Positions 8,545-20,924 of a stretch of DNA of 64,000 nt are shown piece by piece (position 1 is the first letter of the stretch; the number at the start of each line of letters is the position of its first letter). The DNA lies in contig JAIXUQ010000115.1 in the NCBI GenBank assembly GCA_027483465.1, positions 62,001 through 126,000 on the forward strand. Direction: 5' to 3'. Under the pieces are notes generated by a model. That model was not told the origin of the DNA. It ran no database searches and saw only the letters and a list, made by a program, of their open reading frames with translations. A program made the translations under genes and the position numbers. The stretch comes from Sphingomonadales bacterium. GTDB lineage: Bacteria; Pseudomonadota; Alphaproteobacteria; Sphingomonadales; Sphingomonadaceae.

Positions 8545-9138
8545 TCACTTTCCGGCAGAGCGGAGACGTTCAAGAACTGCTTTAACTGTCGTCTGAACTG
8601 TGCTCCGCGCAGGCCCGTCTAAGCCTCTGGCCGCCAAACGTTCTGCAATGGCGTCAATAACCTGATCTATACCTTTTGAGCCTACGCCAGATGGTATCCC
8701 GGTGTCGTGGATATACGCGGCAAGTTCGGCGATCCAATCGGCCCATTTGTCAGTTCTGGGTCTGCCTTCCTTGCTCGGTTTGGCTGAGAGCACCCGCAGC
8801 GGAAACTGTGCTTCCAATTGCCCACGGTGAAATTGAACTCCCAAGGCCTGCCAAGCCTGCCTACCCTCAATCCACACATCGAACGAATTGAGGCCCCAGG
8901 AGTGGTCCATTGGGTGGAGTCCCACAGCCTCCCAAAACTCTTTTGGAAGAACGGACTCGTCCAATTTTTCCTGCCCACGGAGAGCACGCGCGGCTCTGGT
9001 GGCGATCAGTTCAACAGCAGCGGCATTGGCGAGCACACCAGCCGCGCGATATTGTTCAGCTGGCGCATAGGCCTTCACGTGAGCCAAAGCACCGCTTGCA
9101 TCGATCCATTCATCATTAACCATTGCACTGACCTTCAT
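8545..9138 (-). CDS. Uncharacterised island protein
   Basis: 197 residues; not recognised. The sequence is mainly helical and soluble with no signal peptide. It has a Trp/Asp-containing N terminus (MVNDEWIDASGALAHV), a central VWIEGRQAWQALGVQF segment and a C terminus (DQVIDAIAERLAARGLDGPARSTVQTTVKAVLERL) that resembles a helix-turn-helix segment, so DNA binding is possible. Its ATG overlaps the integrase stop by one base (TAATG), which couples the two. Confidence 0.55.
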   Translation of the reverse strand: MKVSAMVNDEWIDASGALAHVKAYAPAEQYRAAGVLANAAAVELIATRAARALRGQEKLDESVLPKEFWEAVGLHPMDHSWGLNSFDVWIEGRQAWQALGVQFHRGQLEAQFPLRVLSAKPSKEGRPRTDKWADWIAELAAYIHDTGIPSGVGSKGIDQVIDAIAERLAARGLDGPARSTVQTTVKAVLERLRSAGK

Positions 9139-10388
9139 TATGCGGCGGAGGCGTCACGGCTCTTGAGCGCCAATACCTTCGCCCCTTCCCCCTCCAAGAA
9201 CTCCCCCCAAGCCTGCATCAGAAGGCGTCGCATGTCGCGCAGATCGGTGCGCAGATAGGCGCGCTCGGTGGCGGTGCCGACACTGTGGGCCAGCGCCATT
9301 TCTGCCACCATGGCGGGCATCGAGGGCATTAGTTCGGCGGCCCAATCGCGGAAGCTGGAGCGGAAACCGTGAACGGTGCAGCCCTCGCCAGCGTCACGTA
9401 GCACCTTGGTGAGCGTCATATCCGACATTTGCGCACCGGGCTTTGCGCCGGGGAAGATCAGCCCCTTGCCGTTGCTATAGGGCTTGGCGCGCTCCAAGAT
9501 CGCGAGGGCGGCTTCATTGAGCGCCACCACATGCTGCACCTTCATCTTCATGATGGCGGCAGGGCGCGTCCATGTCTTGGCGTCCATATCAATCTGTTCC
9601 CACGTGGCGGCGCGGACTTCGCCAGAACGGGCGGCGGTGAGGATGGTGAACAAGAGCGCCAGGCGGCCCACGGTTGCCGGCAGGGCTTGCTGGGCGGCCA
9701 TGAAGGCCGGCACGTCACGATAGGGCATTGCCGCGAAGTTGCCGCCCCTGCCCTGCTTGGCCAGCCCACGGCGCATTTCCTTGGCGTCCAGCCCAGTGGA
9801 GCGCCATTTGCGGGTTTTGGCATAGCCCAGCACTTGGCCGATGCGCACCCGCAGCTTGCGCGCCATGGCCGGCTTTTCCGACCAGATGGGCGCGAGGGCA
9901 TCGCGCACCATGGCTTCATCCACCGTATCGATACGGGCGGTGCCGATGCGGGGCACGATATGGGCTTCCAGCGAGGCCAGGAAGGCGGCGGCATGTTTGG
10001 GTGCCCAGCCCTTGCCCAGTTCATCGTGCGCGTCCTTCATGGCTTCCGCAAAGGTGGGGATGCGCACCTTCTGCTTGTCCCGCTCTGCCACCGGATCGCG
10101 GCCAGCCTTGCCCAGCTTGCGCAGGGCGCGCGCCTTTTCCTTGGCTTCCTCAAGCCGCAGGCAGTTCATTTCCATGATGGATAGGCGTTCGGTGGCTTCC
10201 TTGTCTGTCTCGGACTTGGGCGCGAGATTGACGGAACCAATGCCAATGTCTCGCCGCTTGCCCATGTGCTGGATGCGCAGCACCCATGAGCGGGCACCCG
10301 ATGGCTTGACCAGCAGATAAAGCCCCTCGCCCACCGTATGGCGGCCCGGCTTGGCGTTGCGCACCTCCAATGCAGTCATCTTTGGCAT
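9138..10388 (-). CDS. int: Tyrosine-family site-specific integrase
   Basis: 416 residues. Inserts and excises the element at the tRNA-Gln 3' end. The N terminus (about 1-100) is the DUF4102-type arm-binding domain (MPKMTALEVRNAKPGRHTVG.GLYLLV), followed by a core-binding SAM-like domain and a catalytic domain. The catalytic set is R254 (ARSGEVR), H340 and R343 (HGFRSSF), H368 (ALAHSVG) and Y378 (ERAYLR), so the protein looks active. The start at 10388 has AGGGA eight bases upstream. It is the first gene of the leftward operon and lies beside attR, the end away from the tRNA. Transcription of the whole replication module therefore starts close to the right att site. Confidence 0.93.
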   Translation of the reverse strand: MPKMTALEVRNAKPGRHTVGEGLYLLVKPSGARSWVLRIQHMGKRRDIGIGSVNLAPKSETDKEATERLSIMEMNCLRLEEAKEKARALRKLGKAGRDPVAERDKQKVRIPTFAEAMKDAHDELGKGWAPKHAAAFLASLEAHIVPRIGTARIDTVDEAMVRDALAPIWSEKPAMARKLRVRIGQVLGYAKTRKWRSTGLDAKEMRRGLAKQGRGGNFAAMPYRDVPAFMAAQQALPATVGRLALLFTILTAARSGEVRAATWEQIDMDAKTWTRPAAIMKMKVQHVVALNEAALAILERAKPYSNGKGLIFPGAKPGAQMSDMTLTKVLRDAGEGCTVHGFRSSFRDWAAELMPSMPAMVAEMALAHSVGTATERAYLRTDLRDMRRLLMQAWGEFLEGEGAKVLALKSRDASAA

Positions 10389-10404
10389 GTTCGGTTCCCT
10401 CAAT

Positions 10405-10415
10405 CGTTCCCACAT
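10405..10415 (+). repeat. Subterminal direct repeat CGTTCCCACAT, right copy
   Basis: Second copy of the 11-mer at 2964-2974, lying just upstream of the integrase start. Possible arm-type binding site that could also let Int or AlpA control int transcription (inference). Confidence 0.35.
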
Positions 10416-10530
10416 ATTGGGGCGATTTTGGGCGAACGTCAACGGGCGCTGGCGAAAGGTGCGCCAGGCGTATCTTTGTTTTTCATTAGGTTAGCGGGCT
10501 ACGGCGACTGTCTGCGAATGTGGGTTATAG

Positions 10531-10549
10531 TCTTCGCGGGGCATCCAGC
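10531..10549 (+). repeat. attR, partial copy of tRNA-Gln 3' end
   Basis: Repeats 2891-2909 with a single C/T difference in the T-stem part. Marks the right boundary of the island, 12 bp before the fadH stop codon. Confidence 0.85.
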
Positions 10550-10561
10550 CGCTCCCCCTGA

Positions 10562-14795
<4,234 letters not shown>

Positions 14796-14946
14796 CAATC
14801 CTCTCCTCGCCGGCGCCATTGGCCGCCGCCCTGATGCTGCCGGCCATAGCCGCCCCGGCCGGCGCAGTTCAAGCCGGGCGGCGCATTGCGGCTTGACGGG
14901 GCGGGCGCCGGGATGGCCTGATTGCAGCGGCAACAGGGGGCAGGCC

Positions 14947-16464
14947 ATGCGGATGAACGGTTTTGGGTTGGCCGTGCTGGCAGCGGCGCTGTGGGGCGCG
15001 GCGGCCACGGCTGGCACATTGATCACCGGGGCCAGCGTGCTGGATGGCAGCGGCGCGCCGGCGCAGGCGGTTTCGGTCAGGATCGAAGGGGACCGCATCG
15101 CGGCGGTGGGCGCGCTGAAGCCGCAGCCCGGTGACACGCTGATCGACGGGCGCGGCCTGGTGCTGGCGCCCGGCTTCATCGATGGCCACAGCCATCATGA
15201 TCGCGGCGATTATGCCGATCGCACCATGTTGCCGCTGCTGGCGCAGGGCATCACCACCATCGTGGTGGGGCAGGATGGCGGCAGCGATGCGCCCTTTGCC
15301 CAGCTGGAAACCCGCTTTGCCGCGCGCCCGGCGGCGGTGAATGTCGCTGCCTATACCGGCCATGGCTTTTTGCGCGAAGTGGCGATGGGCCAGGATTTCA
15401 AGCGCACCGCCACCCCGGCCGAAACCGCGATGATGCAGGCGCTGCTGGCCGATGACCTGAAGGCCGGATCGCTGGGCCTGTCCACCGGGCTGGAATATGA
15501 TCCCGGCATCTATTCGGCGCGCGACGAGCTGATCGCGCTGGCCGGCACCACCCGGCAGCACGGCGGCCGCTATATCAGCCATATCCGCAGCGAGGATGTG
15601 GCCTTTGATGCCGCGCTGGACGAGATCATCGACATCGGCGCCACCACCGGCGTGCCGGTGCAGGTGTCACACATCAAGCTGGGCGCGGTCAGCCGCTGGG
15701 GCGGGGCCGGGGCGGTGCTGGCCCGGCTGGAGGCGGCCCGCGCCCGCGGCGTGGCCATCACCGCCGATGTCTACCCCTATGAATATTGGCAATCCACGCT
15801 CACCGTGTTGTTCCCCAAGCGGGATTTCACCGATCTGGCCGCCGCCCGCTTTGCGCTGACCGAACTGACCACGCCTGAAGGCATGCTGATCGGCGCCTAT
15901 GCCCCGCAGCCCGATCTGGTGGGCAAGACCATCGCCCAGATCGCCGCCAGCCGCAGCGAGGAGCCGGCGAAAACCTATCTCTGGCTGATCCAGACGGCGG
16001 AGGCCTGGCGCGCCGCCCATCCCGATGCGCGCGGGGTGGAGGCGGTGATCGGCACCGCCATGGCCCCGGCCGACATCGCCCGCTTCATCGCCTGGCCGCA
16101 CAGCAACATCTGTTCCGATGGGCTGATCGGCGGCCGCCACCCGCGCGGCGCCGGCGCCTTTGCCCGGATCGTGCGCCTCTATGTGCGCGAACAGAAACTG
16201 CTCAGCCTGGCCGAAGCCGTCCACAAGATGAGCGGCTTGACCGCACAGCATCTGGGCCTTTCCGGGCGCGGGCTTATCCGCCCCGGCCTGGCCGCCGATC
16301 TGGTGTTGTTTGATGCCAACGCATTTGCCGATCGCGCCACGCTGGCCGATCCGGGCGCGCTGGCGGTGGGCATGAAGCTGGTGATGGTGGGCGGCCAGAT
16401 CGTCTATCAGGGCGGGCAGGCCACCGGCGTCTTTCCCGGCCGCTGGCTGCACCGCGGGCAATAG
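14947..16464 (+). CDS. Exported N-acyl-D-amino-acid deacylase (D-aminoacylase family)
   Basis: 505 residues, amidohydrolase superfamily, with a signal peptide (MRMNGFGLAVLAAALWGAAATA). Members remove acyl groups from N-acyl-D-amino acids or D-dipeptides. Visible features are the metal-binding GFIDGHSHHD near residue 80, GITTIVVGQDGG, and the downstream His motifs SHIRSED and VQVSHIKLG. The C-terminal GLSGRGLIRPGLAADLVLFDA is typical of the urease-like beta-sandwich return. The ATG has GGGGGCAGG upstream. Its divergence from the S46 peptidase gene points to shared control and a role in peptide or cell-wall scavenging. Confidence 0.85.
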   Translation: MRMNGFGLAVLAAALWGAAATAGTLITGASVLDGSGAPAQAVSVRIEGDRIAAVGALKPQPGDTLIDGRGLVLAPGFIDGHSHHDRGDYADRTMLPLLAQGITTIVVGQDGGSDAPFAQLETRFAARPAAVNVAAYTGHGFLREVAMGQDFKRTATPAETAMMQALLADDLKAGSLGLSTGLEYDPGIYSARDELIALAGTTRQHGGRYISHIRSEDVAFDAALDEIIDIGATTGVPVQVSHIKLGAVSRWGGAGAVLARLEAARARGVAITADVYPYEYWQSTLTVLFPKRDFTDLAAARFALTELTTPEGMLIGAYAPQPDLVGKTIAQIAASRSEEPAKTYLWLIQTAEAWRAAHPDARGVEAVIGTAMAPADIARFIAWPHSNICSDGLIGGRHPRGAGAFARIVRLYVREQKLLSLAEAVHKMSGLTAQHLGLSGRGLIRPGLAADLVLFDANAFADRATLADPGALAVGMKLVMVGGQIVYQGGQATGVFPGRWLHRGQ

Positions 16465-16467
16465 GCG

Positions 16468-18918
16468 TCAGAAATTCACCTTCAGCGTGCCGCCCAGCGT
16501 GCGGGGATCGCCCACCTGCGCCACGATCAGCCCGGTGTTGCCGCCGGTGCCGGCGGTGAAGAAATCGATGAAATCCTTGTCAAAGGCGTTGCGGATCCAC
16601 AGGAAGGCATCCAGCCGGCCGGTGCGGAAACCACCGCGGAAATTGTGCAGGGCATAGCCGGCCACCCAGGTGTAGACCGACGGCGTCGGGTTTGACGACC
16701 AGCTTGACCGGTAACTGCCGTCATAGCCCAGATAGAATTGCCCGTCCTCGCCCAGCAATTTGCCGGGCAGATTGGCCTCTGCCCCCCAGGCATGGGCCCA
16801 TTTCGACACACCGGGCAGGCGCTGCCCGCTGGCATCGACAAAGGGCGGGCTGGCGCCGCCGGGGGTGCCGGGGGCCGACGGCGTGCCCACCACGCTGCAC
16901 GGCCCGCTGGCGGCCAGCGTGGTGCCACCCGAAAGCTCCGGCGGCGGCGGCGCGTCGCAAAAGCGCACATAGCGCGCATCGGTGAAGGCGGTGCTGAGAT
17001 AGGCGGAAAAGCGCGGGCTGGGCGCGATGGTGAGATCGGCCTCCACGCCGCGGCTGCGCACCTGTTCGGCATTGGCCAGATAGCCGCGCACCACGCCGAA
17101 CTGGCCGTTCTGCACATTGGCCTGGAAATCGCGGATATCGGTCCAGAAACCGGTCACATTCAGGGTGATGCGCCGGTCCCACGCCTGGGATTTCACACCG
17201 ATTTCAAAATGATCCACCTTTTCCGGCTTGATCGTGCCAGCTGCGAGGATGGGCGCGCCATTGGCATCGGCCGGCACGCCGTTCAGGTTCAGGCCCGCCG
17301 TCTTGAAGGCGCGGGCATAGGTGGCATAGAGATTGACATCGCGGGCCGCAGCATAGCTGACATTGACATCGTAAGAGAGATTCCAGCCGCTGAAGCGCGG
17401 TTCGAAAAACTGGCTGGCCTGCACGCCGCGCTGCGCCGCCGTCCAGGGATCGCTGAAACTGGGGCTGCCGGGCACGGCCGAGACAATCTGGCGCGTGCCG
17501 TTGGAGGCGGTGCCGGTGACCACGCTGTCATACAGGCCGCGCTTCAGATCATGGTTGAGGCGCAGGCCCGGTGCGATCGTCAGCGCATCGGTCACATGCC
17601 AGTTGAGCTTGCCAAAGGCCGCCAGGCTGCTGTTGTCCAGCCGGATATCGTTCAGGGCGAGCAGATTGTTGAGCACGGCCGGATTGGTGGACAGCGCCGA
17701 GGTGGGCGCGAGCAGCCAGCGGCTGGCCGCCGGCCCGGTTTCCTGCACGCCGCGGGTGCGGATTTCCTGATAGAAGGCAAAGACGCCGCCCACCAGATCA
17801 ATCGCCTCGCCCTCGTGGCTCAGCCGCACCTCCTGCGAAAATTGGCGCTGGTTGGTGGGATTGTTCACCTTGGTGAAGATCGGCAGGCCGGTGAAATCAC
17901 GGTCGTTGGCCGGCCCCCACGCCCAATAGCGCCAGGCGCTGATGCTGGTCAGCGTGGTGCGATCATCCACATCCCATACCGCGCGCAGTGACAGGCCGCC
18001 AATCTCGTTGCGGGCCGACAGCGCGGCATCCACATCGGTGATGCGGTCAAAGGGATTGGTGCTGGGCACGGCATAGCCGGGGAACAGCGCCACCAGCGCC
18101 GGATATTGCCGGTTGGCCGCCCGTTGGGTGGGCCGATAGGCGGCATAGACAAAGGCGCAGCAGCGCGGGTCCTGCTTGTTCCAGTCACCCGACAGCGTGA
18201 TGGACAGCTGCTCGCTGGCCTTCCACAGCAGGGACGCGCGCACGCCCAGATTGTCCAGCGACTGGATGCGGCTGTTGGTGGCGGTGTTGAACACGGTGCC
18301 ATCGCGCGCGGTGGTGGCCAGGCTCAGCCGCACCGCCAGCCGGTCAGACAGGGGCCCGGTGATGCCGGCCTTGCCCTGGCGGAAGCCCAGATTGCCGATC
18401 GTCACCTCGGCCTTGCCGCCAAAGCTGAATTCCGGCGCCGCCGTGGTGATGTTGAGCGCGCCGGCCGTGGTGTTCTTGCCATAGAGCGTGCCCTGCGGCC
18501 CGCGCAGCGTTTCGATGCGTTCGATATCGACGAAATCCAGCGTGGCCGACGCGATGCGGTTGTAGAACACATCGTCCACATAAATGCCCACGCCCTGTTC
18601 AAAGCCATCGTTGGTGAGGCCAAAGGGCGCGCCGATGCCGCGGATGTTGATGAAGGTGTTGCGCGGGTTCTGGGCATAGAATTGCAGGCTGGGCTGCACC
18701 TGGGTGAGGCGCTGGATGTTGAACAGGCCCTGCGCCTCCAGCCGTTCGGCGGTGGCGACCGACAGCGCGATCGGCACCTGCTGCACATTTTCCTGCTTGC
18801 GCCGCGCCGTCACCACCAGTTCGTCGGCGCCGGCCTCGCCATCCCCGGCCAGCACGCGGCCTTCGGTCATCAGCAAGGCCGGCAGCAGCCACAGCAACGA
18901 TCCCATGCGCGCCCGCAT
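16468..18918 (-). CDS. TonB-dependent outer-membrane receptor
   Basis: About 816 residues with signal peptide, then a TonB-box-like ELVVTARRKQENVQQVPIA and a plug domain (FINIRGIG, VDDVFYNR, RIETLRGPQGTLYGKNTTAGALN) followed by a 22-strand-type barrel ending in GTLKVNF, with the usual C-terminal Phe. This is the sphingomonad receptor class that imports unknown, often plant- or aromatic-derived, substrates. The start at 18918 has GGGGAGA upstream; 18936 is an alternative. It is convergent with the D-aminoacylase gene (3 bp apart). The ligand cannot be told from sequence. Confidence 0.92.
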   Translation of the reverse strand: MRARMGSLLWLLPALLMTEGRVLAGDGEAGADELVVTARRKQENVQQVPIALSVATAERLEAQGLFNIQRLTQVQPSLQFYAQNPRNTFINIRGIGAPFGLTNDGFEQGVGIYVDDVFYNRIASATLDFVDIERIETLRGPQGTLYGKNTTAGALNITTAAPEFSFGGKAEVTIGNLGFRQGKAGITGPLSDRLAVRLSLATTARDGTVFNTATNSRIQSLDNLGVRASLLWKASEQLSITLSGDWNKQDPRCCAFVYAAYRPTQRAANRQYPALVALFPGYAVPSTNPFDRITDVDAALSARNEIGGLSLRAVWDVDDRTTLTSISAWRYWAWGPANDRDFTGLPIFTKVNNPTNQRQFSQEVRLSHEGEAIDLVGGVFAFYQEIRTRGVQETGPAASRWLLAPTSALSTNPAVLNNLLALNDIRLDNSSLAAFGKLNWHVTDALTIAPGLRLNHDLKRGLYDSVVTGTASNGTRQIVSAVPGSPSFSDPWTAAQRGVQASQFFEPRFSGWNLSYDVNVSYAAARDVNLYATYARAFKTAGLNLNGVPADANGAPILAAGTIKPEKVDHFEIGVKSQAWDRRITLNVTGFWTDIRDFQANVQNGQFGVVRGYLANAEQVRSRGVEADLTIAPSPRFSAYLSTAFTDARYVRFCDAPPPPELSGGTTLAASGPCSVVGTPSAPGTPGGASPPFVDASGQRLPGVSKWAHAWGAEANLPGKLLGEDGQFYLGYDGSYRSSWSSNPTPSVYTWVAGYALHNFRGGFRTGRLDAFLWIRNAFDKDFIDFFTAGTGGNTGLIVAQVGDPRTLGGTLKVNF

Positions 18919-19060
18919 CACCTGTCTCCCCGCCATCGCGGCCGGCCCCGTTGCCGACGCGGGCGAGTTTATTCCTACAAACTAAGTAGGCAATGAAAGG
19001 GTTAATTTGCGATGCCCAATCTGCGCTTTCGGGCCCCGATGGCGATTGCATGCCCCAGGC

Positions 19061-19088
19061 CATGCTCTATACCGGGAAATAGAGCATG
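19061..19088. promoter_or_regulatory. 10-bp inverted repeat over a candidate promoter (operator)
   Basis: CATGCTCTAT (19061-19070) and ATAGAGCATG (19079-19088) form a perfect dyad with an 8-bp spacer. A weak promoter, TTGCAT (19046) and TATACC (19068) 16 bp apart, overlaps the left arm. The position suits a repressor or activator site for the exported-protein gene; the orphan ModE-like regulator nearby is one candidate binder. Confidence 0.5.
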
Positions 19089-19103
19089 ACGACGGAGCGG
19101 GTG

Positions 19104-19637
19104 GTGAAGGCAATCGGTTTGGGTGTGCGGGGGGCGGCACTGGCGTTGGCTGTGGCAAGCCCGGCCGTGGCGCAAATGGCGACACCGGCCTGCGCCAGCA
19201 TCAGCGATGCCAATCTGCCCGCCGATCTCAAGGCCTGGGCCGGGGCGCGTGCCCCGCTGGCGGCGGCCGGCTCAGCCGCGGCGGCGCTGCCCGAACTGGC
19301 CGTGGGCACGCCGGCGGCGGTCAGGCTGCACCCCACCGCCAGCGTGCGCTTTGCCCGTCCGCCCGAACAGCAGCGCACGCCCGAAAATCACCACGCCGGC
19401 CTGGTGCGCCTCACCTTGCCCACCGCCGGGGTGTGGCGCCTGTCCTTCTCAAAGCCGTTGTGGGTGGATGTGATCCGCGGCGATGCCGCGCTGAAATCCG
19501 GGGCGCATGGCATGCTCGCCCCCTGCACCAGCCTGCGCAAGGTGGTGGAATTCGCCGCCGAAGCGGGCAGCCACCTTGTGCAATTGTCGGGCAATCCGGG
19601 GCCCGAGGTGATCATGATGGTGACGCGCAAGCCCTAA
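19104..19637 (+). CDS. Exported small protein of unknown function
   Basis: About 177 residues. Signal peptide MKAIGLGVRGAALALAVASPAVA with cleavage before QMA. The mature part has a CASIS...C cysteine pair, LPADLKAW near its start and a beta-rich C-terminal half (LVRLTLPTAGVWRLSFSKPLWVDVI, HLVQLSGNPGPEVIMMV). Related sphingomonad proteins are often labelled homogentisate 1,2-dioxygenase; nothing here supports that enzyme. I prefer the GTG at 19104 because GGAG lies six bases upstream. The ATG at 19086 is inside the operator-like dyad. The last 26 bp overlap the convergent ModE-like gene. Confidence 0.65.
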   Translation: MKAIGLGVRGAALALAVASPAVAQMATPACASISDANLPADLKAWAGARAPLAAAGSAAAALPELAVGTPAAVRLHPTASVRFARPPEQQRTPENHHAGLVRLTLPTAGVWRLSFSKPLWVDVIRGDAALKSGAHGMLAPCTSLRKVVEFAAEAGSHLVQLSGNPGPEVIMMVTRKP

Positions 19638-19974
19638 CCAAGCGGCCGAGCAGCGGCGTCTCCGCCGCTGCCGTGGCCAGGGCGGCCTCCAGCGCGCGAA
19701 ATTCGGCCAGCACGTCGCTGCCCTCGGCCGTGAGCCGCGCGCCGCTGCGGCTGCCGGCCTGGGTGGCCACCAGCGGCCGGGCAAACAGCCGGTTCATCGC
19801 ATCCACCATCAGCCATGCCCGGCGATAGCTGAGGCCCAGCGCCCGCGCCGCCGCCGCGATCGAACCATGGGCGGCAATGGCGGCGAGCAGATCGGCCTTG
19901 CCGGGGCCCAGCGCAATCGCCTCCCCCACCAGCACTTGCGCCTTCAGCTTCAGCCGGGGCGCAGCGCCGGTCAC
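19612..19974 (-). CDS. ModE-like winged-helix transcriptional regulator, DNA-binding domain only
   Basis: 120 residues matching the N-terminal LysR-like DNA-binding domain of ModE: ADLLAAIAAHGSIAAAARALGLSYRRAWLMVDAMNRLF, then the wing GSRSGARLTAEG. The C-terminal molybdate-binding TOBE domains are absent, so it probably senses something else or only binds DNA. No modABC genes are nearby, although moaC and moeA lie 24 kb away. It is the last gene of a leftward operon (AceE-like, SDR, SMP-30, this gene) with a 4-bp overlap to the SMP-30 gene, so it may regulate that cluster. Confidence 0.8.
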   Translation of the reverse strand: MTGAAPRLKLKAQVLVGEAIALGPGKADLLAAIAAHGSIAAAARALGLSYRRAWLMVDAMNRLFARPLVATQAGSRSGARLTAEGSDVLAEFRALEAALATAAAETPLLGRLVRACASPS

Positions 19975-20876
19975 GGCCTGCCCAGCGCGAAGCGGCCGGC
20001 CGGCAGGCCGCGAAACGCCTCTGGCCCGTCGACGGCCAGCACCAGCACATCGCCGGCCAGCGGCTCATCGGCCAGTGTGGCGGCCGACAGGCCTTCGCGC
20101 GCGCTGGTGACAAAGACGAGATCGAGATTGGCCCCGCCAAAGGCCACGCAGGTGGGCTGGGACACCGGCAGCGCAATGCGGCCGGCAAGCCGGCCATCAG
20201 GCTGATAGACCGAAATCCGCGCCGCGCCCCATTCGGCGTTCCACAACCGGCCATCGGCATCAACATCGGCGCCATCGGGGAAGGCCCCGGCATCGGTTTC
20301 GGCAAACAGCCGGCCGGGGCCGGTGGCAGCCTCCACCGGGTGGCACAGGATGCGCCGGGTGGGCGTATCGGCAAAATAGGCCAGGCGGCCGTCGGGCGAA
20401 AAGGCGATGCAATTGGCGATGGCGATGCCATCGCGCAGCGCCAGCGGCGGGGCGGTGCCGGGCGGATCGAGGCGATAGAGGCTGCCGCCCGTGGCCGGGG
20501 CCAGCGCCCGGTCCTCCACCATGCTGCCCACCCAGAAGCGGCCCTGCCGGTCAACCCGGCCATCGTTCAGGCGCATGCCGCGATATTGGGGCTCCACGCT
20601 GTGCAGCGGCGTGATGGCGCCGCTGGGCGTGTGCAGCAGGGCAAGGCCACTGGCCAGCGCACACAGCAGCACATCGGGATCATCGGTAAGCGCCAGCGAG
20701 CCCAGCCGTTCGGGCAGGGCATGGCGGCTGAGCCGGCCGGCACAATGATCCCAGCACAGCAATTGCGCCTGCTGGATATCGGTGAACCACAGCCACTGCC
20801 GCCGATCATCCCACACCGGCCCTTCGCCCAGCGTGCAGCCGGCGGGGATGGTGGTGAGGATGCGGGCGGCGATCAT
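19971..20876 (-). CDS. SMP-30/gluconolactonase-family lactonase
   Basis: 301 residues, six-bladed beta-propeller hydrolase that opens sugar-acid lactones. Divalent-metal ligands of the family are present: Glu in CTLGEGPVWDD, Asn in GMRLNDGRVD, Asn in IAIANCIAFSPDG and Asp in FPDGADVDADGRLWNA. The ATG at 20876 is preferred; a TTG 36 bp upstream is possible. It lies 48 bp after the SDR gene. An SDR sugar dehydrogenase followed by a lactonase is the standard first half of an oxidative pentose/hexose pathway, so the two probably act in sequence in the cytoplasm. The sugar is unknown. Confidence 0.85.
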   Translation of the reverse strand: MIAARILTTIPAGCTLGEGPVWDDRRQWLWFTDIQQAQLLCWDHCAGRLSRHALPERLGSLALTDDPDVLLCALASGLALLHTPSGAITPLHSVEPQYRGMRLNDGRVDRQGRFWVGSMVEDRALAPATGGSLYRLDPPGTAPPLALRDGIAIANCIAFSPDGRLAYFADTPTRRILCHPVEAATGPGRLFAETDAGAFPDGADVDADGRLWNAEWGAARISVYQPDGRLAGRIALPVSQPTCVAFGGANLDLVFVTSAREGLSAATLADEPLAGDVLVLAVDGPEAFRGLPAGRFALGRP

Positions 20877-20924
20877 GCCGGCAGTGATTGCACCGCCACC
20901 GCGCTCCGGCAAGAGGCTGGCGCC

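Larger units (their letters stand above)
2891..10549. mobile_element. tRNA-Gln integrative element, phage-satellite (PICI)-like
   Basis: About 7.6 kb bounded by a direct repeat of the tRNA-Gln 3' end: 2891-2909 and 10531-10549, 18 of 19 bases identical. Contents: a tyrosine integrase, an AlpA-type regulator and a prim-pol/helicase primase in one leftward operon with two unknown genes, plus a Sel1-repeat protein and a small unknown protein next to the tRNA. Int-AlpA-primase gene sets at tRNA sites are characteristic of phage-inducible chromosomal islands and related satellites. No capsid, terminase, portal or conjugation gene is visible. The flanks (Ppx/GppA phosphatase gene and tRNA; fadH) are ordinary chromosome. 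The integrase lies at the end far from the tRNA. Confidence 0.85.

Noticed and set aside
19104..19637. Homogentisate 1,2-dioxygenase
   Set aside because: The label is attached to similar small exported proteins, but the size, signal peptide and lack of cupin metal motifs do not support it.
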